DNA of 64,000 nt from Eustoma russellianum. Taxonomy: Eukaryota; Streptophyta; Magnoliopsida; Gentianales; Gentianaceae. The stretch covers positions 24,576,003 to 24,640,002 of the forward strand of contig AP025057.1 of NCBI GenBank assembly GCA_036186865.1, in the 5' to 3' direction. The translations under genes were made by a program, and so were the position numbers. The notes below the pieces were generated by a model, which was given only the letters and a program-made list of their open reading frames with translations, was not told the DNA's origin and did no database searches. Below are positions 1 through 11,360 of this stretch, piece by piece (the stretch's first letter is position 1; each line of letters starts with the position of its first letter).

Positions 1-702
1 ATGGGCAAGTGTTTCACAAACAAAAGATAGCTGGACATGTTTATTATGATGAACGGGTGTGTATGTATTATCTGAGGATTAATTCAAGTATTGACTAATT
101 GCTTGAGTAGCTATTATTGAAATCGACTTCACTAATTAAGGAAACAGCTCGCGAAATAATCCTGAGCATGTATTAAGTCTTCACTTATTTTAAAGGCTGA
201 CCTATATGACTATAACTGGTTACCTAAGTTAGTGATCTTGCTAAAATCAGGATGGTAGAATGTCTTGTTTCCAATCCTGATTATTGAATTGAACATGGTC
301 CATAACTAGAAGGATGTTCATTGTTTGATATAGGTGTGTGAAATTATTAAGGTGTTCACATAAACACCATTAACCTCTCCTCTCATGAGCCTTGTGCCCT
401 ATTTCATATAAGTGTGTCTTCTAACTGTTGCTTAAATGCACCCTTATACCGTGTATGTGGAAATACTCTTAATAATAGTCGGAGGGTTCAGTGATTATTT
501 GTAGAATCTCTGGTTGACAGCAGATGCTGTTTAACCTGGTGTTGGCTATGTTGTTTTTCTACAATAAGATGTACATCTCTTGAATCTGTCATACAGTAGC
601 CTTAATCTAAAATCATCAGTGGTAAAAGTGTACCCATGTGATTATCAGTAAAGCTGTTTAATCTATTGCTTCATTGTTTGAAAGCTGGTTGCTTGTATTA
701 TG
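1..702. other. Unassigned flank, no gene seen
   Basis: No open frame longer than about 60 codons and no recognisable protein motif is seen on either strand. It is the left flank of the Tat element that follows. The corresponding right flank resumes at 12267. It may be older repeat DNA, but I find no clear internal match for it in the window. Confidence 0.5.
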
Positions 703-707
703 ATTAC
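703..707. repeat. Target-site duplication ATTAC (left copy) of Tat element
   Basis: ATTAC sits directly before the TG of the left LTR and is repeated exactly at 12262-12266 directly after the right LTR. A 5-bp duplication is standard for Ty3/gypsy integrases. It fixes both ends of the element to the base and shows that this copy arose by one integration. Confidence 0.95.
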
Positions 708-1608
708 TGATAAACCATAATTAAATCGTCTGTTAGTCAACTGTCAACGGTTAACTCTAGTAGCTCAGCACTCAAAGAACTGTAGTTCAGCAGTACAAGC
801 GCCGAAGCGTGGCTGTTCAGCCTCGGCTGCACCTCATCAAGGCATCACGACACACTTATAACATCAAAGAATACGCCAAGGCTTGCACCTTGGCACCAAC
901 TTCGGTTTACGTCCTAGTGCGGGCACTTCAGACCACTTCAGTTGGGCGAGGCTTAGTCATGCACTTCGGCAAGGCTTGATCCTGCACTTTCGCAGAGTTC
1001 AGTTGTGCACTTCAGCAAAGGAACCAAGTACGATACTACCTTGTGGGACCATCCACAGAAGTGCAATTCGAATATAGTGATTATAGCTGGTTATTCTTCT
1101 GAACACGTCAAGGTCTCAACAGCCGACCTACTAGTTACATCAACCAGGCCGGCCTATTAGTCACATCAGTCAGACTACTGATCACATCAGCGGACCTGCA
1201 GCGTCCTAGGCTTTCTGCCCCAACCAAACGTCTTATCCACTATCAGAAGCCAAAGGCGGGAAAAGGGCCTACAAAAGCAAGCCAACTAAGGCAAAGGAGG
1301 GGATCCGAAATTCAAACATTCATACTCTAAAGCAAATTCATGCACTTGCTCCTCGGCATATACTGTGAGAAACTCTTAACTCACCTTCTAAATTATAATT
1401 TCAATGAGATATGACCCAAACTAACTTGAGCGTCGGAGGGTTTTTTCCCGGGGCCAACCCCCCGGGACCTCTGACCTGTGCTTACTTGTGCAGGATATTT
1501 TAGAAGTTATTCCAGCTGCAACTTACAACCCAGTTAACCATTCTTCAAGTTAACTGACGGAGCTAATTTGAGGTCGTCTAGACCCTTGTTGAAGATCCGA
1601 CTTCATCA
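708..1608 (+). repeat. 5' LTR of Tat element (901 bp)
   Basis: It starts TGATAAACC and ends CTTCATCA. The same start is at 11361 and the same end at 12261. It contains imperfect short repeats of TGCACTTCRGC (about 930-1020) and a second set around ACATCA near 1130-1200. A C/G-run hairpin (CCCGGGG..CCCCCCGGG) near 1446-1466 lies in the later third of the LTR. Small frames here, such as 883-1077, also fall in repeated LTR sequence and are not treated as genes. Confidence 0.95.
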
Positions 1609-1610
1609 TT

Positions 1611-1627
1611 TGGCGCTAGAGGAAGGG
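1611..1627 (+). other. Putative primer-binding site of Tat element
   Basis: TGGCGCTAGAGGAAGGG begins two bases after the 5' LTR, the usual place for a tRNA primer-binding site, and has the TGG start that pairs with a tRNA CCA end. I do not assign the tRNA from memory. Confidence 0.7.
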
Positions 1628-1684
1628 CTAAACTCAGTCCTTTAATCAAGTAAAAGTTTAACTCAAAACAGCCAACGATTACTT

Positions 1685-3091
1685 ATGACAAAGGGAGGTC
1701 GAGAAGGTTTGGGTGAGTCATCCAACCCACCACGACGCATGGTTACGCATTCAGCTGCCCCCAGAAAAGGTTTCTCGGGTACCTGAATCTCCGATGCCAA
1801 ATCCTGATCCTATCCCGGAAGCTTCAAAGGAAGTAAGGGAAAAGCCAAGGAAATACGTTGCTGAGAACATGGAAATGTTCGAAGCCATGGTACCGCATCT
1901 CAAAGGCAAGCAGCCAGAGGTGCAAAATATGGAGGTAGATCCACCTCCTCAGAGAGAAGTTTCACAAGGCCACTCTTCTAGACCGCATAAAGGATTTATG
2001 GCGGATGCTAGAAGACATAGTTTCAAAGCTCCAACCGTGGAGTCAGAGCATATGTCCAGACCTCACTTGAGTGTGAGGTCAAAGTCATTAAAAAAGCGTC
2101 CCCAGGGACAAAGAAGTTCTTCGTAGGCAGAGAGCTTATTATGAAAGCACAGGCAAGAGTTTGTGCAAGCACCAGGAAAGTCCTTTTTCCTGGGATATAG
2201 CAAAATATTTTGGCACAGGACAGCTTCAAGGTACCAAAGATGGATACTTATGATGGGACCACAGACCCAACGGACCATCTCTTCCAGTTTCAAACGGCTA
2301 TGAGTCTGAAAAAATATCCCAGACCCTTTGTGTTGTAAAACTTTCCCTTTGTATTTAAGGGGAAAGGCCAGGAGATGGTTCCAGGAGCTTCCATCAAAAT
2401 CTGTGAATTCTTTTAAACAGCTGGCACAGAATTTCAAGTCACAGTTCGTGTCTAGCACCCCGTTTGTAAGAACTCATCCCATCTAATGATCTTGAGACAA
2501 GGTCCAAACGAATCTGTGTTACAGTACATGCAACGATTCTCGGACGAGTCGCTGCAGGTCAGTGACAGAAATGAATGCGTTAAAGCCGCGGCCTTCATTA
2601 ATGGATTTCGAGTTGTCGCCTCTTCTCCCAACTGGCTGAAGAGGGACCTACAACTCTAAGAGAATGTTTAGAAAAGCTCACTAGTTTGCTCGAGGAGAGG
2701 AGGCAAACAGGTTAAGAGAGAAGCTGAGCATGCAGTCCGGCAAGAGAGCCGACTCAGTTCGAAAAAGGAAGATCGGCGCCATGAAGGTAAAAGCTGTGAT
2801 CGGCGCAGTGCGTTGATTGTATAGGCGGTAAGGACAAAGGTGGTAGGGAGGGGCTTACCACTGCTGGCCTCACAAGAGTATATTCTGACCGTCATGGAAA
2901 AAGATAGTCTGAGGACAGAACCAGAGCCTCTGAACGGGCATAGGGTGAAAAGGAATCCTAAATGCTATTGCCACTATCATAGAGATATCAGGCATGATAC
3001 TGAGGATTGCAGGCAGCTGGCTCAGGCTATTAAACGACTTATCGAACAGGGGCAATTTAAAAACAGTTTTATGACCCTCGATCACGCCTGA
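1685..3091 (+). pseudogene. Tat element gag (broken)
   Basis: Gag forms the particle that packages element RNA. Open pieces lie in different frames: an ATG at 1685 opens only a short frame, a longer piece runs 1713-2126 without an ATG, a Retrotrans_gag-like block lies at about 2225-2640 (motif KGKARRWFQELP) with internal stops, and the C-terminal piece at 2840-3091 has the CHYHRDIRHDTEDC zinc-knuckle-like pattern seen in plant gypsy Gag. At least three frame changes and several stops separate the pieces. The true start is uncertain. Confidence 0.8.
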
Positions 3092-3189
3092 ACAACCGTC
3101 TGGACTTCCACAGGGATCCCCAGAAAGACAAATGCCACCCAGAGTCTCCACTTCGGCACCGCAGGGATAAGGATGATGGGGAACAGGGA

Positions 3190-3850
3190 AGGCATGGGGC
3201 AGCAGGTCAGCCCCAAGTCAATGCTATTATATATACCATCTCTGGAGGTCCACCTCACTCAGGCCCAGAAGCACCTAGTTCCTCAGGGACCTCATCAGAT
3301 CCACCAGCCAAAAGAACCAAGATGGCAAGGGAGCTGACCTATGGTCCAGAAGATCCCATTCCTCTAGACTCCAACAACACGGCTTAGTGATAGAGCTGTG
3401 TGTGCACCTTCCTCCAGATAAAGTGGTGCAAGTCCGACGCGTTTATGTGGATACCGGCAGTGCTGTAAATATAATGTTTTATCGGGTATACCAGCAGCTT
3501 GGAATTATCTGATTCCTTGATGAAAACCGGTTACCTTGTCTTTGTATGGATTCACTGGGGCAGCAATACGTCCAGCATGTATGGTTACGCTTAGCTGCAG
3601 TTTTGGCAAACCACCCTGCCTATCGATGCGTATGGATAGACTTTCTGGTCGTCAAGGACGTATCCCCATAAAACGTCATATTGGGCCGTCCAGCCTTGGT
3701 GGCATTGGAGGCCATCGTATCACCCTTGCACGTCAGCATGAAATTTCCCACTCCAGGGGGAGTGGCTACTATCCAAAGTGATACACAAGTGGCACAGAGT
3801 TGCTACGCTATCGCCTCTAAGGGGAACGAATCAGTTCAGTAAGTCAGTCT
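3190..3850 (+). pseudogene. Tat element protease (broken)
   Basis: An aspartic protease releases the mature Gag and Pol proteins. The active-site motif VDTGSAVNIMF is readable at about 3445-3480, with Asp-Thr-Gly intact. Downstream sequence continues in shifted frames (for example 3536-3781). Stops before and after the motif show it cannot be translated in one piece with gag or reverse transcriptase. Confidence 0.75.
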
Positions 3851-3889
3851 TGATGAACTAATACCTTCAGACGAGGAGCACTTACAATC

Positions 3890-4785
3890 GGATGATGCAG
3901 TGCAGGACTTCATCCTCGACCCGAGTAGACCTGAAAATGTTATAAAAATCGGGACCTGGATGCCATCTGAATTGCTAGCTCAGCTACAGGATCTGCTGGG
4001 AGAGTTCGCGATTATCTTCGCATGGACCGCGGAGGATATGCCTGGGATACCTCCACATCTGGCTTAGCATAAACTTAATGTTGAACCTTTGGCAAAGCCT
4101 GTAAAACAGAAGAAGCGACATTTTGCACCAGAACGGAATAAAGTCATTGAAGAAGAAGTCAAGAAACTATTAGCCATAAAATTCATTGTTGAAGTGCTTT
4201 TCCAATGTGGTTGGCTAACCCAGTGGTGGTACCCAAACAGGATGAGTCATGGAGAATGTGTATACATTACCACTGATCTTAACAAAGCATGTCCAAAAGA
4301 TTGTTACCCACTTCCAAAAATTGATAGGCTAGTGGATTCAACACTTGGGCATGAGATCTTTGATTTCTTGGATGCCTTCAAAGGTTATCATCAGATCCTC
4401 GTGGCATTAGAAGATCAGGAAAAGACTGCTTTATAACTGAGTCAGGAACTTATTGTTATGTAACTATGCCATTCGGATTGAAGAACGCTGGGGCCACGTA
4501 TGAACGTCTGGTCAATTCCTTGTTCAGTGAACAAATTGGCTGGATAATGGAAGTCTACATCGATGATATGTTAATCAAGACCAGGACTCTTGATCAGTAT
4601 ATCAAAAATCTAAGGGAAGTTTTCACTGTGCTGAGAGACTCACGCATGAGACTAAACCCAAAGAAGCGCACGTTTAGGGTACGTACTGGAAAGTTTTTGG
4701 GATATATGGTTTCCAAAGATGGGGTGCAGGCAAACCCTGCAAAATTGAGGCTATACAAAATATGCATCCCCCTAGGAACGTAAAG
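3890..4785 (+). pseudogene. Tat element reverse transcriptase (frameshifted)
   Basis: Two pieces carry the reverse transcriptase: 4089-4436 (fingers and palm, with the TDLNKACPKDCYPLP block) and 4466-4783 (MPFGLKNAGATYERLV, then catalytic YIDDM at 4556-4570). The pieces are in different frames and a TAA ends the first. Catalytic aspartates are present, so decay is by frameshift and nonsense, not by loss of active-site residues. Confidence 0.88.
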
Positions 4786-5884
4786 GAAGTGCAAAGGTTA
4801 ACGGGTCGAATCGCTGCACTGAGCATATTCCTGTCCAAATCTGCTGAGAGGTCCCTTCCTTTTTTCCAGGTCTTGAAGAAAAAGACAGCTTTCTAGTGGG
4901 ACGAACAATGTCAGAAAGCCTTCGACGAGCCGAAGTCCCATTTGGCTGAGGTGTCAATGCTCACTTCACCTCTCCCCAGAGAAGAGCTATATATACCTTT
5001 CGACGTGCAAAGAAGCAGTTAGCGCAGTTCTGCTCAGGGAGCAGGATAATGTACAAAGGCCCATCTATTTCGCCAGTAAAATTTTACATGGGCCCGAAGT
5101 AAGATATCCAAATGCTGAGAAGATAGTTTTAGCACTCGTAGTGGCAGCGAGGAAGTTCAGACCTTACCTGCAAGCTCATCCAATTATAGTGGTCACTGAC
5201 CAACCCTTGAAACAGATCTTATCAAGGCCAGACACGTCCAGTTGAGCTGCAAAATGGGCTGTGGAACTTGCAGAGTATGATGTCCAATACAAATCAAGGA
5301 CTTCCATCAAAGCTCAGGCATTAGCAGATTTCTTAGCAGAGGGAATATCTGTGGAGGAAGATATCAAGCCAGTGGCTGAATGGATATTATATGTGGATGG
5401 GTCTTCCTCCAAAGATGGTTGTGGAGTAGGACTCCTAATCATCAACCCCAACAAAGAAGAATTTGAGTACGCCTTGCGATTTGACTGCGAATCAACCAAC
5501 AACGAGGCAAAATACGAGGCCCTAATGGCAGGACTAGGCCTCGCAAGAAAATTAGGGGCAGAACAAATCACCTCCCGAAGTGATTCACAGCTGATTGTTT
5601 CTCAGGTCAATGGGGATTATGAATCCAAGGAGGAAAACATGAAAAAATATTTGGCTAAAGTGTTACAGCTCGGACAGGCATTCGAGCACTTCAGCATTGA
5701 GCATATCCCCAGATCTGCCAATAAGAGGGCTGACGCGTTATCTCGGTTAGCATCATCCACTTCAACAACTTTGGGAAAGAAGATAGTAGTGGAACTGGTA
5801 AAGCATCGTGCTTACGATGCCAATGAAGTGCTGCAAATAGACTATCACAACACTTGGATGGACGAACTCGTAAACTTCCTGTAG
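4786..5884 (+). pseudogene. Tat element RNase H pair (Ty3 RNase H plus second RNase H)
   Basis: The first RNase H (about 4980-5250) is readable across several frames, with blocks such as RPIYFASKILHGPEVRYPNAEK and VVTDQPLKQIL. A second domain follows in one open frame, 5261-5884: WILYVDGSSSKDG, NNEAKYEAL, SDSQLIVSQVNGDY and IPRSANKRADALSRLAS. That is the D, E, D plus late-D pattern of the extra RNase H known from Tat elements. Having both is the main reason for the Tat call. Confidence 0.87.
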
Positions 5885-7087
5885 CATGGAGTTCAGCCCG
5901 AGGACAAGCGTGCAGCTCGACGCCTTCGATTGAAGGCAGTAAGGTGTGCCCTTTTCAACGACCACCTTTATAAAAAATCATTTTCACAGCCTTAGTTGAA
6001 ATGCGTGACTGAAGAGGAATGATATTACATCCTTTGAGAAATGCACCAAGGGATCTGCGGAAATCATTCTGGTGCCCGGTCGTTGGCAAGGAAATGCTAC
6101 CGTGCTGGATACTACTGGCCCACTCTGCGGCGGGATGCAGATGATTTGGTCAAAAAGTGTCCAGCATGCCAAGTCAATGCTACTATGACACATTTGCCAA
6201 GTCAGGAACTCACCTCTATTTCAAGTCACTGGCCATTCGTACAATGGGAGATAGATCTTGTTGGACCTCTACCTCAAGCTCCAGGATCAGTCAAATTCTT
6301 GGTTGTGGCTATTGATTATTTCACCAAATGGGTGGAAGCAGAACCCTTATCTACAATAATGGGGAATCTGATCAAGAAATTCTTATGGAAGAACATCATA
6401 TGTAATTTTGGCCTTCCACAAGTTCTTATATCCGACAACGGGAAGCAATTTGCTAATGACCCTGTTAAGAGTTGGTGCGCCGAGCTCAAAATTAAACAAC
6501 AATTCACTTCGGTAGCGCACCCTCAAGCTAACGGACATGTTGAATTAGCCAACAGAACAATCAAGGATGGACTGCGAAAACGTTTATATCAAATTGGAGC
6601 AAGTTGGGTAGAGGATCTCCCAAGCATATTATGGGCGTATCGAACTACTCCCTCTACCTCTACTAAGGAAACACCATTTTCCCTAGTGTATGGCACTGAG
6701 GCGGTCATCCCAGCCGAAATTGGTTCCAGCTCTACCCGAACAGATTGTTACTCTGCTGGAATCAATGACCAAGAGTTACGGTTGAATTTGGATGAACCGG
6801 AAGAGAAAAGGGAGCGGGCTCATATCCGCATGGCTCAATACAAAAAACTAATTGCATAATATTACAATTCCTAAGTACGGCCAAGGTCCTACCAAGTGGG
6901 GGACTTGGTATTGCGTAACAACGAAGCAAGCCATGCAGCACAAACTGGGTCTCTCAATCCTAAGTGGGAAGGACCTTATCGAATAGAGGAGGTGCGCTCA
7001 AATGGGGCTTACAAGTTACAAACTTTGGAGGGCAAAACTTTACCAAGGACTTGGCATTCTACTCATTTAAGGCTTCTACATCAGTGA
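5885..7087 (+). pseudogene. Tat element integrase (broken into two frames)
   Basis: The main frame, 6041-6859, holds the His-His-Cys-Cys zinc-binding part (HQGICGNHSG .. CPACQ) and the catalytic core with Asp in WEIDLVGP, Asp in ISDNGKQF and Glu in NGHVELANRT. The C-terminal GPY-type segment (LNPKWEGPYRIEEV) continues in another frame at 6896-7087. The DDE residues are all retained. A stop and frame change before 6896 break the protein. Confidence 0.88.
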
Positions 7088-7364
7088 AGAATTTCACCTC
7101 AGCAGGCCTGAGTGGTTTTCCCAAAGAAGTCTTTCATGGTTTTTTTTTTCTAGCAGGGCTAGAAAGATGTAAATTATTACCATTGGCATTGAAGATGGAA
7201 TGAAACAATGCTCATGGAGAAGTCGACTTGTGTTCCGTTCGTTTTGCCTAAATGGATTAAGTAACGAGTTTTACTTTGTCTAAAAATTATTGTCATCGGC
7301 AAGTTAAAGCATGGCTGAGTTGCACTTCAGTCAGACGGCCAAATATTTTGGTGGAGTCAAAAGT
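7088..7364. other. Tat element spacer between pol end and tandem repeat
   Basis: No coding signal. This is the untranslated stretch after integrase. It holds a T-run at about 7140-7149 and leads into the 94-bp repeat array. Confidence 0.5.
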
Positions 7365-7990
7365 CAAAGACAAATATTTGTATAAGTATTGTAATAGAGC
7401 AAACAAAACTTCGCATTGCTGAAGAAAGATGTTTGCAAACTATTAACATAGAGCAAGTCGAAGACAAATACTTGCGTAACTATTGAAATAGAGCAAACAA
7501 AACTTCGCATTGCTGAAGAGAGATGTTTGCAAACTATTCACATAGAGCAAGTCGAAGACAAATACTTGCATAACTATTGAAATAGAGCAAACAAAACTTC
7601 GCATTGCTGAAGAGAGATGTTTGCAAACTATTAACAAAGAGCAAGTCGAAGACAAATACTTGCATAACTATTGAAATAGAGCAAACAAAACTTCACATTG
7701 CTGAAGAGAGATGTTTGCAAACTATTAACATAGAGCAAGTCGAAGACAAATACTTGCATAACTATTGAAATAGAGCAAACAAAACTTCGCGTTGCTGAAG
7801 AGAGATGTTTGCTAACTATTAACATAGAGAAATTCGAAGACAAATACTTGCATAACTATTGAAATAGAGCAAACAAAACTTCGCATTGCTGAAGAGAGAT
7901 GTTTGCAAATTACTAACATAGAGTAAGTCGAAGACAAATACTTGCATAACTATTGAAATAGAGCAAGTTGAAAACATATATTTGCATAAA
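7365..7990. repeat. 94-bp tandem repeat array, about six copies
   Basis: The block GTCGAAGACAAATACTTGC recurs at 7457, 7551, 7645, 7739, 7833 (as TTCG) and 7927, exactly 94 bp apart each time. Flanking units are degenerate (from about 7365 and to about 7990). It lies between the convergent ends of pol and the antisense gene. Arrays here are known in Tat-lineage elements and are considered a source of satellite DNA. The minus-strand frames at 7443-7655 and 7631-7843 are products of the repeat and are not genes. Confidence 0.95.
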
Positions 7991-8195
7991 TCAAATAAAA
8001 ACGAAGCTTCTCAGAGCTGAGGACAAATATTTGCATTCACTATTGAGACAAAGCGAGTAAGACTTCACATACCGAAGACAAAGACAATTAAGGAAACTGA
8101 AACAAGCTGAAGAACAGGAGTTGGGAAAAATGGATCTTTATTAAGTATATGATCTATTACAACTACAAAAATTATAGAAAAAGAAAAATCCTAGA

Positions 8196-10892
8196 CTACT
8201 GCCCCTCTTCCTGATCAGCTTCTCTGAGGTCCATGCCTTCCTTGAATTGATGAAGGAGCTTTTCAAATACAGCTTCGGTCTGAGAGTTATGGAGATCAGC
8301 AAGTTCAGGATGCTCCTTATCCAGATCTGGATAGACTTCTCGGCAGGCATCAATTGCACAAGTTTGTCCCATTGCTAAAACAGCAGCTTGCATCTTCATC
8401 AAATTCTCTTCAAAGTACTAAGATTTCCTGAACTCAGCAACTGCAGATGTCTTGATCTCTTCAGCTTGAGACTCAAATTGAGAAATGAGCTCAGCTTTGC
8501 TTTTCTTCTCTGCTTCAAGTTGCTGAGCCAAGTCATCCTTGATTTTCTTCTCTGCTGCAAGCTGCTGAGCCATTTCATCTTTTATCTTCTGATCTGCTTC
8601 AAAATGGCTTTTTAGCTGGGACATTTCTTGTTCGGCACTATAGAGTCCCTTCTGTGAGGACTCCAACTCAGCCTGGATCTTGGCAGATTCCAGCTCTAAG
8701 TCAGAAATCAGTCTCTTCAGTTCATCCACTTGTGAATTGACCACCGCCAGCTGAGTGTCAGACTCCTCTTTTCCTTCTCTCAGATTGGAATTTTCAGTCT
8801 TCAAGGAGTCCAACTTTGGTTTCGTTGAGACCAGTTCTGACCTCAATGTCTTCAGCTCAGCGTCCATCTCATCCATTCTAGAATCATCGGGCTTTGCCAT
8901 CTCAGCCAACTCATCATTGGCCATTTTTAGCTCAGCATTTTCCTCAGAGAGCTTCACCACCAATCTGCGTAGCTCCTCAGCTCTGCTCAACATATCACAC
9001 TTTTGAGCACGATACTGCAATAACCAACGTGGTCAACTCATCATCCAAACAATTTAAGTAAAAAGGATTGTGGGGTTTAGGAAACACAAAACTTACCATG
9101 GACATGTTTCTGTAATATGTGTGAAGAGCAGTTACCCAGTCCTGGCGTGCAAAAAAATCCCCATCCACGGGTAGCACATGCAGATCTGCTAATTTTCTTG
9201 CCACACCGGGATGGGCAGACGTGTCAGTGACCCTGAACACTAGATGTCTCCATTCACGACGAAATTGAAGAGAGGGCTCCCCCTCATATGGAATTTTCCC
9301 AAAAGGGTTATAAGGGAGGCCTCTCCTGTTGTAATTTCCACTCCTCCAGTGGGTACATCTTTGAGATCCCTAATAATTACCCCGCTGGAGGAGAGATTGG
9401 TGTTGCCAGGGCTTGAATGGAGACCGGAGTAGTCGAAATCTGACCAGCGACTGATGTAGCCAGAACTGGGTCAAAATTGGGTGCCTCAGGAGCTGGAGCA
9501 TCCTTGGTTGACGCAATTGGTGGAGTCACCTTGGCTCATGGAGCCTTGATGCTAACTTTCGGAGGAGGGGCAGTCTTCTTGACACTTCCCCCAGCCTTTG
9601 GCCCGGATTTGGAAGGCAAGGCTGGGGCCCCACAAGTTTTCTTCTTCAAGGACTGAGCTGCAGCCTGAAGAGACTTCTAGGAGGAAGTGGAAGTGCCAGT
9701 AGAAGTTTTAGCTGCAATGGAAACACTCGAGTTAGAAGCACTGTAATCAAATAAATCAAATAACAGCAACATCAAAGAGTTGTTTCTCCTTTACCTTTTT
9801 TTGTGGGAGGAGCAACTGGGGGAGCAGGCAGGGCCTTGAAAGAAGGCTGAGTAGAGGAAGAGGTTGTTTCATCTTCTCTCTTCCTCTTCTTGGGAATCAT
9901 TTTCTTCAAATTTGTAAGACGCTCTGACACCATAGTTCCTGCAAAACGCAATAACAAACTAGTTAAAAGATGTGCATAACATCAAGAATGGCAAATACAC
10001 GGCTAGAGCATCTAAACATACCCAAGATTAAGGCCAATGCAGAAGAGCCAAGAGTTTCATATTGGTGGGAGGGCCCCATGTGGTACGGGTCAGCCGTCTT
10101 CACAACTGACCTATCCACCATCTTCAAATCAATAGCCTGAGGAAGACGCAGCACCCTTGAGGCTTCATCGCAAAATTTTTCGCTTGGCCTCTTGTTGTTT
10201 TCAGGGCCAGATCTCCATAGGGTTCTCCCAGGTAACCCTATGGCCTTGATAAAGAAGAACCTCCCCTTCCAGTTCTTGACAGAGGAGGGGATGTTTATAG
10301 CATGGTTAATTGCTTTATTAGGATGTCTCCTACTAAAGTAATACCAGCTTTCTTTGTCCTGACACACAAACACCCCCCTACAGACATTTAAATCAAAGTC
10401 AGCCTCAGCTGCTCTCAGGTAGAGCAGGTAGCTGGCGATGAATTTCAGACCGTTAGGCATAATTTGTGGAAGTCTGAGTTGGTAAAAGTCAAGAATCTGA
10501 AGAAGGGGACCAGGAACAGGAAGGTCGAACCCTGTCCTGAAGTATTCTTCATAAATTGCCTCATACCCAATGGGTGGATCATAGGCAGATTGATGAGGAA
10601 GAGGCAAAATTGGGGAGAAGATGTCTATGTCAATATTAAACTCATCGCAAAGAAGAGGGATATCATCCATCTTTAAAGTGCAAGGTGAAGCCTGCACTAG
10701 GGGAGAAGGAGAACCCCTATCAAGAGATGGCAGGGGTACTAAGGCGGAAGATGTGGCAGCAGCCGAAGAAGGTCCGCCAGTAAGGCGTAACCTCCTTAAA
10801 GGGCGGTTGTCCCCATCGGAATTAGATTTTTCGTGGAGGGATTGAACCTCACGGTCACCCTCCAGATCCTCTGGGTAAGAGGGAGTATACAT
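8196..10892 (-). pseudogene. Tat antisense gene, intron-containing, PF04195-like plus coiled coil
   Basis: On the strand opposite to pol, ATG at 10892 opens exon 1 (to 10022), which resembles the putative gypsy-type transposon domain (PF04195): GPLLQILDFYQLRLPQIMPNG and FDLNVCRGVF. Three introns with GT-AG ends fit: 9939-10021 (83 bp), 9712-9794 (83 bp) and 9015-9096 (82 bp). Each keeps the frame. Exon 2 (9938-9795) is basic and proline-rich. The last exon (from 9014) is a long coiled coil of about 200 residues, then one in-frame stop at 8418-8420, then more frame to 8196. The middle exon (9711-9097) has in-frame stops and a frame change, so the copy is broken. Function is unknown; such antisense genes are known from Tat elements. 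Confidence 0.8.
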
Positions 10893-11349
10893 GTTTTGTG
10901 AATCCGAAGAAGAAGGGGTTGTAACAACGGAAGTTATGAGTAACTTGAAGGAATGCTTACAGAAGAATGAACGGTTGGACTGAAAGGAAGGACACCGGAG
11001 AAGATGAGGAAAGGCTTCGGAGGCGGAGAAGACGAATAGAAAATGCAGGATAAAGGAAGAAGAAAAGAATGAACTGAGGGAATTGTTCCAGTTTATAAGT
11101 GAGAGAAAACAAAAGGTTGCACCTTCTCGTTTGAAATACGAAGAGGCAAAGGTTCACGCATTTCCCTCCCTCGAGGAATGAAACCGCCGAAAAAGTAATG
11201 ATAAGGTGTCAGAATTAGCGCTTACATTAAAAGCCGGAATTACTGCGCAAGTAAAAGGATAACCACATGATTAATGAAGGTCTGCCACGTCACAGGTCCA
11301 TTAAAACAAGATTTGTCCGCCTTCGCAGTTCAGCTCAGCCACACAAAAT

Positions 11350-11360
11350 CTGGGGGTAAA
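11350..11360 (+). other. Putative polypurine tract of Tat element
   Basis: The purine-rich CTGGGGGTAAA runs directly into the TG of the 3' LTR at 11361. This is the expected site of plus-strand priming during reverse transcription. Confidence 0.6.

Noticed and set aside
1..702. Left part of the old LTR continuing before the Tat element
   Set aside because: No block of clear similarity to the 3.65-kb LTR could be found by eye; left unassigned.
7443..7843. Two minus-strand frames of 70 codons each with nearly equal proteins
   Set aside because: They are frames through the 94-bp tandem repeat, with period not divisible by three and no known motif; equality follows from the repeat.
7365..7990. 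Regular repeats that might look like a CRISPR array
   Set aside because: The whole 94-bp unit repeats without unique spacers, the host is a plant and the array is inside a Tat element.
8388..9006. Plus-strand frames opposite the coiled-coil exon
   Set aside because: They are antisense shadows of a coiled coil (Phe/Ser/Leu-rich), with no independent signal.
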